NCBI GenBank assembly: GCA_002724315.1 | Contig: PBOJ01000014.1 | Location: 1-64,000 of the forward strand | From: Planctomycetaceae bacterium | GTDB taxonomy: Bacteria > Planctomycetota > Planctomycetia > Planctomycetales > Planctomycetaceae | DNA length: 64,000 nt | Direction of reading: 5' to 3' | In this document: piece by piece, positions 25,904 through 35,175 of the stretch | Numbering within the stretch: position 1 is the stretch's first letter | Layout of the letters: the number at the start of each line of letters is the position of its first letter | Program-made: the position numbers and the translations under genes | The notes under the pieces: generated by a model | Seen by the model: the letters and a program-made list of their open reading frames with translations, nothing else | What the model was told of the DNA's origin: nothing | Database searches by the model: none

Positions 25904-27250
25904 TCAGCGAATATACCGAATGCGTCTGAGGTCGGGAATGCGGATGTGTCGAGTCCCTTCTTCCGATTCGATGGACCACTGTTGAGACGGCAGGTGGACC
26001 AGCAGCGGTCGTCCGATCACCAGGCGTCGCGGTACGGCCGGGAGAGTCCACGAGCGGCTGTCGAGCGAGACGGGGCTGTTGTCGCCCAGCATGAAGAATT
26101 CGTCGGGACCCAGTTTCCAGGGGGAGGTGGTGGCGTGCTGTCCGGCGGCGTCCCGGTAGAAGACATCCCGATCGATCCGCACGTTCTGGATTTCGAGATC
26201 TCCCGCCGCGGCCCCCAGTTTCAGCAGGTCCGCCTCACCGGTTCCCGAGCGGTGACGCGAGTTGGACAACGCCAGCGGGGGCAGGACCAGCCGTCCATCC
26301 ACTGCGGCGCGGAGCGTGCGGTCGATCGTCGAGAGTTCCATGGTCCGCCGCCGGCCGGGTTCCACGGGGACCAACCGAACCGATTTCATCCGGCGGCCGT
26401 CGACAACCAGCCACTGTTTCCCGGCCACGGGATCACGAACCCAGGACACGCGGTGCTGTCCGGTGTCGAGTTGGATTGTCAACCGCGGTGGCGTTTCGCT
26501 GGTGATCGCCTCGAAGGTCACCAGCAGTTCGCTGACCGTCCGGGTTCTCGATCGAGGCTCTCGCGGGTTGTAGGCGTAGCGGTCGCGGACGATTCCCGGT
26601 TGTTCGATGTCCTGGTGTCGGTAGATCAGCCAGCTGGTGCGAGTGTCCATCGCGGCGAAACGGAAGGCGGGGTGTTGATCGGTCCAGCCCGGTCCGGCGG
26701 TCCATCGACTCGTGCCGGCTCGCGGCCGGAAACGGTCGTCATAGACCGGCACCGCCAGGCCACGTTGCTGAGCGAGTGTCTTGCGGCAGATCCGGCCGTT
26801 GGCGTGGATGTTTCCGCCGACAAGCTGAACGGTTTCACCGGGCAGCCCGACCACCCGCTTGACGAACGCGGTGGTGGCTCGGTCGGGACGCCGGAAGACC
26901 ATCGGTTCCCAGCGACGGATCTCCGAAAAGACCCAGGGCAACTTGTGCACCAGCAACTGGTCGCCTTCGTTGCGGGGCACTTCGGCGACGTCGATTTCCG
27001 TCTGGCCGCAGTTGATGCACGTGGCCACCCGAGGCTGGTTGGACGGGTCGTCGATGTCGGTGCCACGAGCGAAACCGAAACCGCATTCGGGACACACGAC
27101 GTGCTTGTGGTACCCCAGCAGGTGCGGAGCCATCGACCCGGTCGAAATCAGGAAGCCCTCGACCAGGAATCCCTTGAGCAGCGAGACCGAGATCGCGGTG
27201 CAGGCGATCAGTTCGAGCAGACCTCGAATCGCACTGCCGCGGCGCAACAT
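25904..27250 (-). CDS. lepB: Second signal peptidase I paralogue with zinc-ribbon
   Basis: This 448-residue signal peptidase has the same plan as its downstream neighbour. A membrane helix (about 12-34) is followed by catalytic Ser39 (ISTGSMAPHL), a four-cysteine ribbon (CPECG ... CINCG, 53-81), catalytic Lys131 (AFVKRVVGLPGET), a beta-rich insertion of about 240 residues and the closing box FMLGDNSPVSLDSR. The two proteins are clearly diverged, so this is an old duplication rather than an assembly repeat. Its ATG at 27250 directly abuts the lepA stop codon (27251-27253). The lepA-lepB order is also found in proteobacteria. Confidence 0.92.
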   Translation of the reverse strand: MLRRGSAIRGLLELIACTAISVSLLKGFLVEGFLISTGSMAPHLLGYHKHVVCPECGFGFARGTDIDDPSNQPRVATCINCGQTEIDVAEVPRNEGDQLLVHKLPWVFSEIRRWEPMVFRRPDRATTAFVKRVVGLPGETVQLVGGNIHANGRICRKTLAQQRGLAVPVYDDRFRPRAGTSRWTAGPGWTDQHPAFRFAAMDTRTSWLIYRHQDIEQPGIVRDRYAYNPREPRSRTRTVSELLVTFEAITSETPPRLTIQLDTGQHRVSWVRDPVAGKQWLVVDGRRMKSVRLVPVEPGRRRTMELSTIDRTLRAAVDGRLVLPPLALSNSRHRSGTGEADLLKLGAAAGDLEIQNVRIDRDVFYRDAAGQHATTSPWKLGPDEFFMLGDNSPVSLDSRSWTLPAVPRRLVIGRPLLVHLPSQQWSIESEEGTRHIRIPDLRRIRYIR

Positions 27251-29053
<1,803 letters not shown>

Positions 29054-29114
29054 GGCGGGCGGCATCCTAGTGAACGACTGCGAACAGGTCGAGACATCCG
29101 GCCGGCGACGGTCG

Positions 29115-29891
29115 CTAACCGTTCTCACCGCCTCGCAGCTGCTCGAATGCCTCGCTGGCACCGTCGATTCCCAGGTGAACAACGGTACCGATGTTGATGA
29201 ACCGGTAGCCGCGGTCTCGCCACCTGGCCGAGTGTTCAAAACCGACATCAGTGATACCTGCCGGCTTGCCGAACTGGGCCACCCGCTCGGGGAACCCGTC
29301 GAGGATCTCGACGACGTCCGGATGCCGTGGCTGGCCGATGACTCCCATCGAAGCAGCGATGTCCTGCGGACCGGCAAACACCACGTCAACGCCCTCAACC
29401 GCTGCAATCTCGTCGACGTTCTCCAGTCCCAGTGGAGATTCGATCTGGACGACCACCGCTGTTTCTTCGTTGGCCACCGGCAGGTAATCGTCCCAGGAGA
29501 CGTTCATCATCATCGGCCACAACGGTGAGACGCCGCGAGATCCCTCAGGGGGGTACTTGCAGTACTCTACGGCCAGCTTCGCCTGCTCGGCGGTGTCCAC
29601 CTGCGGGACCATGATCGTGCTGGCGCCGATGTCGAGAGCCTTCTTGATCCAGTTGGATTCCAGGCCGGGGACTCGGATCATCGGTGACACACCGGCCTGT
29701 CGGCAGATGATTGGCGCCCAGCGAACCTCGTTTGGCCCGTAGGCGCGGTGTTCGAGATCGATCCAGAGAAAATCGGGACCGGTGTCGACCGAGAGCTTGG
29801 CGAGCATATCCGAACAGTCGAGCAGACCCACGCCCCAGGCGACCTTGCCTTCGGACAGCCGCTGTTTGACCGGGTTGATGAATTCAGTCAA
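29115..29891 (-). CDS. HpcH/HpaI-family aldolase
   Basis: This is a metal-dependent class II aldolase of the HpcH/HpaI family (258 residues), which cleaves or forms 2-keto-3-deoxy sugar acids or related hydroxy-keto acids. Diagnostic segments are DFLWIDLEH near residue 47, MVPQVDTAEQAKLAVEYCKYP, SRGVSPLW, and VQIESPLGLENVDEIAAVEGVDVVF broken over strands that carry the metal-binding Glu and Asp. No ATG fits. TTG 29891 is preceded by GAGGAAGG at good spacing and overlaps the end of the upstream zinc-ribbon gene by 8 bases, so translation is coupled. The exact substrate is unknown. Confidence 0.87.
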   Translation of the reverse strand: MTEFINPVKQRLSEGKVAWGVGLLDCSDMLAKLSVDTGPDFLWIDLEHRAYGPNEVRWAPIICRQAGVSPMIRVPGLESNWIKKALDIGASTIMVPQVDTAEQAKLAVEYCKYPPEGSRGVSPLWPMMMNVSWDDYLPVANEETAVVVQIESPLGLENVDEIAAVEGVDVVFAGPQDIAASMGVIGQPRHPDVVEILDGFPERVAQFGKPAGITDVGFEHSARWRDRGYRFINIGTVVHLGIDGASEAFEQLRGGENG

Positions 29892-30300
29892 GAGATCCAG
29901 CCTTCCTCGCTGCCGCAGCGGCCTCACCTGCGGCCCCGGCGTCGTCGCCGGCGTCGACTGCCGGTGCTGTTTCGGCCAGCTTCGACGTTGCCGCAGCAAC
30001 CTGGCCGGCGCCTTCGATTTCCGAGAGTGCCCCAGCCAACTCCGACAGCAGGCCCCGCGGCACCGCCACCAGTTCCTCGGTTGCGGTTGCTTCCTCGGCC
30101 TCCGCTCCACCTTCGTCGGTCGCGGCACCGGACCGCTCGCTGTTCAGGCGGTTGGCCAGCCCGACGTGGTTGGAAACGACCCGGTCGAAAGTGGCTCCGC
30201 AGATCGAGCACTTGACGACCAGGGGATCGTCGACCAGGACCTTGCAACTGCCACAGCGGACGGTGTGAAGATCGGCAATCAGCGGAAAGACTTCCGTCAT
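29884..30300 (-). CDS. Zinc-ribbon protein with Ala/Glu-rich tail
   Basis: This 138-residue protein has an N-terminal zinc ribbon at about residues 16-34 (CGSCKVLV ... CSICGATF). A tail of low complexity follows, rich in Ala, Glu, Gly and Thr, which probably forms flexible helix. I recognise no enzyme domain; nucleic-acid or protein binding through the ribbon is possible. Its stop overlaps the start of the aldolase gene by 8 bases. The hydroxyacid dehydrogenase gene lies 69 bases upstream, so all three may be one transcript. Confidence 0.65.
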   Translation of the reverse strand: MTEVFPLIADLHTVRCGSCKVLVDDPLVVKCSICGATFDRVVSNHVGLANRLNSERSGAATDEGGAEAEEATATEELVAVPRGLLSELAGALSEIEGAGQVAAATSKLAETAPAVDAGDDAGAAGEAAAAARKAGSLD

Positions 30301-30369
30301 GACGAGTGACTCGGGAGTTTTGGAGGTAGAGGACGAAGACGAACGGGATGGCTGAACGCGGGTGAGTTT

Positions 30370-31362
30370 CTACCAGGACCAGGATGCCTGGACGTCGGGA
30401 TTGACCACTGCCGGACCCGGCCAGCTTCCTTCGTACAACGAAGCGATACAGTCAGCGGCCTCGTTGGCCATGTCCTGGATACTGGTCGTGTCGGCTCCGG
30501 CCAGGTGAGGGCTGACGACGATGTTGTCGAGAGCGAACAGGGGATTGTCGGCGGTGGCCGGCTCCTGCTCGAAAACGTCCAGACCGGCCGCGGCCAGCGG
30601 CCCGTTCTGCAGAGCGTTCAGCAGGTCACTCTCGACGATCATCCCGCCACGTGCCGTGTTGATCAACACGCTGTCGGGTTTCATTTTCGAGAACACGTCC
30701 GCGTTGAACAGACCGCGAGTTTCGTCGTTGAGCGGGCAGTGAATGCTGATGGCGTCGCTGCGTGACAGCAGTGTGTCGAAATCGACCAGTTCGATTCCCT
30801 GTTCGGAACAGAACGCCTCGTCGGGATACTTCTCGGTCGCGATCACCGTCATGCCCAGGGAGGCACACCGCACGGCCATGCTGCGGCCGATACGACCCAG
30901 GCCGAAGATGCCCATCGTCTGTCCGCGAATCGGCCGCATCGGCTCGGTGCTCCAGCCACCCGAGCGGACCAGTTTGTCATGAATGGCGACTCGCTTGGAG
31001 ACGCCGAACAGCAGGGCCAGTGCCTGCTCGGCCACCGCGGCGTGATTGGCCGTCGGTGTGATCGTCACCACCCGGCCCAGCCGTGTCGCGGCAGGAATGT
31101 CCACCTTGTCAAAACCCACTCCACAGCGGGCGATCACCCTCAGGCCCGGGCAGCCTTCCAGCACCTCGGCCGTCAACTGCTCTCCACCGGCAAGGATCGC
31201 ATCGATACCTTCCAGCCCGGCGATCGTCTCTGCCGGAGGTCTTCCCCGTGTGAACGTGGAATCTTCGGGATATTTCACTTCAAAACCCGCCCCCACCAAG
31301 CGGTCGACGTGTGGACCAGCCTGTTCGTAGAGGGCTTCGGGAGTGATCAATGCAGTGGGCAT
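30370..31362 (-). CDS. D-2-hydroxyacid dehydrogenase (SerA-like)
   Basis: This NAD-dependent D-isomer-specific 2-hydroxyacid dehydrogenase has 330 residues. The Rossmann motif is GIFGLGRIGRSMA. The catalytic Arg is in LINTARGGMI, a Glu follows in the LDVFEQEP segment, and the catalytic His is in VVSPHLAGAD. It resembles the catalytic half of phosphoglycerate dehydrogenase but has no ACT or regulatory domain, so serine synthesis is only one possibility; glyoxylate or other 2-keto acids are others. ATG 31362 has no Shine-Dalgarno sequence. A hairpin followed by a T-rich stretch lies in its leader (31391-31440), suggesting conditional expression. Confidence 0.88.
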   Translation of the reverse strand: MPTALITPEALYEQAGPHVDRLVGAGFEVKYPEDSTFTRGRPPAETIAGLEGIDAILAGGEQLTAEVLEGCPGLRVIARCGVGFDKVDIPAATRLGRVVTITPTANHAAVAEQALALLFGVSKRVAIHDKLVRSGGWSTEPMRPIRGQTMGIFGLGRIGRSMAVRCASLGMTVIATEKYPDEAFCSEQGIELVDFDTLLSRSDAISIHCPLNDETRGLFNADVFSKMKPDSVLINTARGGMIVESDLLNALQNGPLAAAGLDVFEQEPATADNPLFALDNIVVSPHLAGADTTSIQDMANEAADCIASLYEGSWPGPAVVNPDVQASWSW

Positions 31363-31390
31363 GGGGGCGTGGACCGAGGAAAAATGCAGA

Positions 31391-31440
31391 AACAGGGGCC
31401 GACCAACACCGCGCGGCTTGCCCGAGGACAAGCCCCTGTT
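31391..31440 (-). promoter_or_regulatory. Competing hairpins in the dehydrogenase leader (attenuator-like)
   Basis: Reading the minus strand, AACAGGGGC (31440-31432) can pair perfectly with GCCCCTGTT (31399-31391), followed within a few bases by the T-rich run CTGCATTTTT. The same 5' strand also contains GGCTTG, which pairs with CAAGCC (31420-31415) in a shorter hairpin. The two structures are mutually exclusive. The element ends about 30 bases before the dehydrogenase ATG, as expected for a transcription attenuator, but no ligand or leader peptide is evident. Confidence 0.35.
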
Positions 31441-31622
31441 CTACGAGTTCAACCGGTCGTTTGCAACTGCCGCCAACAGCCGGGACTCAGTGAATCCGTG
31501 TCACATTCCGGACGGGGATGTCCGGTATTTCGGCAGTGGTTTCTGGCGTCTTCGGACTTGTGTCCGGCGGCTGGGAGATCACACAATCGTTTCCGCAAAG
31601 TGGCTGGAGAAGGTCGTGAATC

Positions 31623-31898
31623 ATGAGTGAGGATCCCCGCGACGCCGAAACCAGCCCAAACGAAATGACCATCGTTTGTTCGCACTGCGGAGCGGAAACT
31701 CCGTTGAGTTCGACGTCCTGCATCTCCTGCGAGGCTCCGCTGGATACGGTCGATCCGCAGTGGACGCTGGCCGACAACGATTCAACCAGCGGAGGGTGGT
31801 CAAGAGCCCTGGCCGGGGTCGGTTGTGCGATCCTGGTGCTGGTGGCCGCCGTGGGTGCCTTTTTCGTTGGTTGTGCCGTTCTCTTCACGCGTTTCTAA
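31623..31898 (+). CDS. Small zinc-ribbon membrane protein
   Basis: This 91-residue protein has an N-terminal zinc ribbon (CSHCGAETPLSSTSCISC, residues 19-36) and one C-terminal membrane helix (about 65-88). The ribbon would lie in the cytoplasm if the helix is a tail anchor. The start is backed by GGAGAAGG nine bases before ATG 31623. It is followed 40 bases later by the radical SAM gene and is probably cotranscribed with it. A role as a small scaffold or redox partner is conceivable but unsupported by sequence. Confidence 0.65.
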   Translation: MSEDPRDAETSPNEMTIVCSHCGAETPLSSTSCISCEAPLDTVDPQWTLADNDSTSGGWSRALAGVGCAILVLVAAVGAFFVGCAVLFTRF

Positions 31899-31938
31899 GA
31901 CTCCTGTCGCCGGTTTCCGCGAAAAGTTTGATTCTGTC

Positions 31939-33450
31939 ATGCCGATGCCCTTCCGCGATCACACGTTTCTTGGCATGACGCAGAGCCTGTGTCCGGAGTG
32001 CCTGGAACTGGTTCCGGCGAAGATCATCGAACGGGGCGGACGGGTGTATTTCCGCAAGCACTGCCCGACCCACGGTTCCCGTGAAGATTTCGTCTGCGGC
32101 GATGTGCACAGCTTTGATCGGCTCGAATTCAGTGTCCCGGGCAAGGTGCCGAGACAGGTTGGTGTCACGGCCACCGGGAAGGGATGTCCTTACGAATGCG
32201 GGTTGTGTACCGAACACGAACAGCACACTTGCGTGGGACTGGTCGAGATCACTGGGTCCTGCAATCTCTCGTGCCCGATGTGCTACGCCTCCAGTGGCCC
32301 CGGTGGGCAGCATCTTTCGTTCGAGGACGCCATCAAGTCGATCGACCGTCTGGTCGAGGTCGAGGGTCGTCCCGAGGTGCTGCAACTCTCCGGCGGTGAA
32401 CCGACGATCCACCCTGAGTTCCTCGAGATCCTCGACTACGCCTGTGGGCAGCCAATTGACATCGTGATGATCAATACCAACGGGATCCGGTTCGCCCGGG
32501 ATCGCGACTTCCTCGATGCGGTGGCCCGTTATCGTGACCGGCTGGAGATCTACCTGCAGTTCGACGGGTTTCGAGATGAGACCTACGAGTCGCTGCGGGG
32601 AGAGCCGCTGGCGGAGACGAAGCGGCAGGCCATCGAGGCCTTTGGTGAGGTGGGGTTGCGAACGACCCTGGTCACCACCGTCCAGGGAGGGGTCAACGAG
32701 GATGAGCTGGGGGCGATCATCGAATTCGGGTTGGACCGATCGTGGATCACCGGTGTCAGCCTGCAGCCGGCCACCTACAGCGGCCGTCACGTGCTGCCCG
32801 AAACGATCGAGGCCCGGGTCACGTTTCCGGAGGTGGTGAAGCTGATCGAGCAGCAGACCGATGGCCGGTTCGTGGCCGACGATTTCATGCCGCTGCCGTG
32901 TGCCCATCCCAACTGCCACACGCTGACCTACGCCTACCGTTCGGGAGGCCGCTGGATCCCGCTGATGCGGCTCATCGATGCCCGCGAGCACAGTGATCTA
33001 CTGGCCAACGGGATCACTTTCAACCGGTCCCGGGCGCGGCAGTTGATCGAGACGTATCTTGAGCGTCTGGGGCACTGTGGGCCCGAGGGCTGTTCGGTTC
33101 CGGGTGCGATCGACCAGCTCGTGGCGCCCGAGCTCCCGGTTCTGGCTGGTCAACCGATCGTTCCGCAGGGACCCGATGTCGCCGCCGATCCGCTGGCCCT
33201 GGAATTCTTCCAGCGGGGCCTGGCTGAGGACCTGGATCCATCGGACGTCTTCCGGATCACGATCACCTCGTTCCTGGACGCCTACAACTTCGACGTGCGG
33301 CGGGTGATGAAGTGCTGTATCCATCACGTGCTGCCTTCCGGACACGTGATTCCCTTCTGTGCGTACAACGTGCTGTATCGCGAGGGTCATCTTCCACTGC
33401 CGACGCTGGACCGGCTGGCCGAGTTGACCGCAGATGCGGCCAAGAATTGA
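31939..33450 (+). CDS. Radical SAM protein of the tetraether-synthase (Tes)/MJ0619-like family
   Basis: This 503-residue iron-sulfur enzyme cleaves S-adenosylmethionine through the [4Fe-4S] site CNLSCPMC (Cys108, Cys112, Cys115). A separate cysteine-rich N-terminus matches the pattern I know from MJ0619 and the archaeal tetraether synthase Tes: SLCPEC (18-21), KHCPTHG (42), then GCPYECGLC (Cys83, 87, 90) and HTC (98). Near the C-terminus lie KCCIHH and HVIPFCAYN, also typical. Tes joins lipid tails by C-C bonds, while MJ0619 methylates a pterin, so both lipid and cofactor chemistry are possible. The gene is followed directly by an Lgt-like membrane protein, which favours a lipid substrate. 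Confidence 0.85.
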   Translation: MPMPFRDHTFLGMTQSLCPECLELVPAKIIERGGRVYFRKHCPTHGSREDFVCGDVHSFDRLEFSVPGKVPRQVGVTATGKGCPYECGLCTEHEQHTCVGLVEITGSCNLSCPMCYASSGPGGQHLSFEDAIKSIDRLVEVEGRPEVLQLSGGEPTIHPEFLEILDYACGQPIDIVMINTNGIRFARDRDFLDAVARYRDRLEIYLQFDGFRDETYESLRGEPLAETKRQAIEAFGEVGLRTTLVTTVQGGVNEDELGAIIEFGLDRSWITGVSLQPATYSGRHVLPETIEARVTFPEVVKLIEQQTDGRFVADDFMPLPCAHPNCHTLTYAYRSGGRWIPLMRLIDAREHSDLLANGITFNRSRARQLIETYLERLGHCGPEGCSVPGAIDQLVAPELPVLAGQPIVPQGPDVAADPLALEFFQRGLAEDLDPSDVFRITITSFLDAYNFDVRRVMKCCIHHVLPSGHVIPFCAYNVLYREGHLPLPTLDRLAELTADAAKN

Positions 33451-33452
33451 TC

Positions 33453-34178
33453 GTGGCCGGTCGCATCATCTACGCGGCGATCATGATGGCGGCCGTGGTC
33501 GCTGCGGTCTGGTTGTCCAGAGGCCGACAGGCGCGACTGGGATTGACGGTGTGGCAGCGCGTGATGGTCGGCCTGGGCGGATTCACCGGTGCGTTCCTGG
33601 CGGCGAAGCTGCCGTTTTTTCTTTCCTACGTCGTTGATGGCGATTGGCCGGCGGTGCTCAGCGGCCGGGCGCTGTTTTCCGACGGGAAGACCATCATGCT
33701 GGGGCTGGCGGGAGGGTACGCGGGGGTCGAGTTCGGCAAGTGGTACAGCCGGGTGAAGGTCTCGACCGGTGACAGCTTCGCGGTCTCGATTCCCGTGGCG
33801 GTGGCAATCGGACGGCTGGCCTGTTTCACCAACGGATGCTGTCACGGCATCGCCACCGGCCTGCCGTGGGGCGTCGATTTCGGTGACGGAATCGCGCGAC
33901 ATCCGACACAGATCTACGAGTCGTTGTTTCACCTGGGCTGTGCCGTCGTGCTGGCATCTTTGCGGCGTGACGGGATGCTTACCGGACAACTGTTCAAGCT
34001 CTACCTGGTCGTGTATTCGACCTACCGCTTCGCGACCGAATTCATCCGCCCCGAGGCGAAATTGTGGGGCGGCTGGACGGGATACCAGTGGGCGGCGGTG
34101 GTGATGGTGGGGGTTTTCGGTGCCCTGTGGTGGGCACAGGCCCGGACTGGCCAGCGTGATGTCGACGCGGTAGGGTAG
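33453..34178 (+). CDS. Lgt-like (prolipoprotein diacylglyceryl transferase family) membrane protein
   Basis: This 241-residue polytopic membrane protein has Lgt-family landmarks: IGRLACFTNGCCHG in place of the Lgt signature (Arg and Asn kept, the usual Glu region replaced by Cys-Cys), HPTQIYESL, and RFATEFIRPE near the C-terminus. Lgt moves diacylglyceryl from phosphatidylglycerol to lipobox cysteines. The GCCHG variant marks a subfamily of Lgt homologues whose activity I do not know to be proven. The start is GTG 33453, or TTG 33447 overlapping the radical SAM stop. Close coupling with the radical SAM enzyme suggests a joint role in lipid modification. Confidence 0.82.
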   Translation: MAGRIIYAAIMMAAVVAAVWLSRGRQARLGLTVWQRVMVGLGGFTGAFLAAKLPFFLSYVVDGDWPAVLSGRALFSDGKTIMLGLAGGYAGVEFGKWYSRVKVSTGDSFAVSIPVAVAIGRLACFTNGCCHGIATGLPWGVDFGDGIARHPTQIYESLFHLGCAVVLASLRRDGMLTGQLFKLYLVVYSTYRFATEFIRPEAKLWGGWTGYQWAAVVMVGVFGALWWAQARTGQRDVDAVG

Positions 34179-34322
34179 ACCCGGTTGTTCCCGCCGTGTT
34201 GATTCACTGGCATCGAGTGCCGTGGTCGAGCCGTGGTGGGGCCGTCAGCTCTATCGAGCGACCGCTCGTGCCGGCCGGGCACTTTGCGGATCGCGCATCG
34301 CACCCGGCCGGAGTACACAGGC

Positions 34323-35117
34323 ATGCGACAACTGACTCTCTCGCTGACTCTCGGCTTCGCGGTTCTGCTGACAGCGGTCGCACCGTCGGTCGATGCTCAG
34401 GACAAGAAGACGAAAAAAGGTGCGGCCAAAAAGGGTGCGGCCGGATCGACTCTGAAGACCAATCGTGACAAGGCGAGCTACGCGATCGGGCTGCAGATCG
34501 GCCAGGCACTCAAACGGCAGGGTCTCGACATCGATCCCAAGCTGTTGGCTGCCGGAATCTCCGATACGCTGTCCGGCAAGAAGCCCGCTCTGAGTGACCA
34601 GCAGTTGCAGGCCGCGCTGACGGCCTTCCAGCAGGAGATGCAGACCCAGCAGGCGGACAAGGCCAAGGCGGCATCCGAAAAGAACAAGAAGGCGGGTACG
34701 GCGTTCCTGGCAGGCAATGCCAAGAAAAAGGGTGTCAAGACGACCAAGAGTGGCTTGCAGTACCAGGTGCTGAAGGCCGGCAAAGGTGCCAGGCCCAAGG
34801 CGACCGACACCGTCGAGGTACACTATCGTGGCATGCTGATTGACGGGAAGGTTTTCGATGAGTCGTTCAAGGGAAAGATTCCGGCCAAAGCCGACCAAAC
34901 GGTCAAGTTTGCCGCCAACCGGGTGATCCGGGGCTGGACCGAAGCGTTGCAACTGATGCCGGTCGGTTCGGTTTACCGGCTGGTGATTCCTTCCGAGCTC
35001 GGCTACGGCGCCCGGGGTGCTGGACAGGAAATCGGACCGCACTCGGTGCTGATTTTCGAGGTGCATCTGTTGGCGATCGAGACGAGCAAGAAGAAGCCGA
35101 GCAAGAAGAAGAACTAG
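34323..35117 (+). CDS. FKBP-type peptidyl-prolyl isomerase, exported
   Basis: This 264-residue periplasmic folding enzyme has a signal peptide (residues 1-24, cleavage after VDA). A Lys-rich spacer leads to an FkpA/Mip-type helical dimerisation domain (about 45-130, starting with KASYAIGLQIGQALK). The FKBP domain occupies the C-terminal 110 residues (VEVHYRGMLIDGKVFDESF, then GWTEALQLMPVG and SELGYGARG). A Lys/Ser tail closes it. ATG 34323 is the start that gives a clean signal peptide. It lies 144 bases after the Lgt-like gene. Confidence 0.92.
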   Translation: MRQLTLSLTLGFAVLLTAVAPSVDAQDKKTKKGAAKKGAAGSTLKTNRDKASYAIGLQIGQALKRQGLDIDPKLLAAGISDTLSGKKPALSDQQLQAALTAFQQEMQTQQADKAKAASEKNKKAGTAFLAGNAKKKGVKTTKSGLQYQVLKAGKGARPKATDTVEVHYRGMLIDGKVFDESFKGKIPAKADQTVKFAANRVIRGWTEALQLMPVGSVYRLVIPSELGYGARGAGQEIGPHSVLIFEVHLLAIETSKKKPSKKKN

Positions 35118-35175
35118 ATCCGACGTTGTTCAGGGAGCGTGCCGGCCGAGTGTTTTCGGTCGGTGCGGCGGTGAC

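Noticed and set aside
31343-31630. Possible 95-codon plus-strand gene before the zinc-ribbon membrane protein
   Set aside because: It crosses the dehydrogenase start and leader hairpins, has no ribosome-binding site and no domain, and overlaps a better start at 31623.
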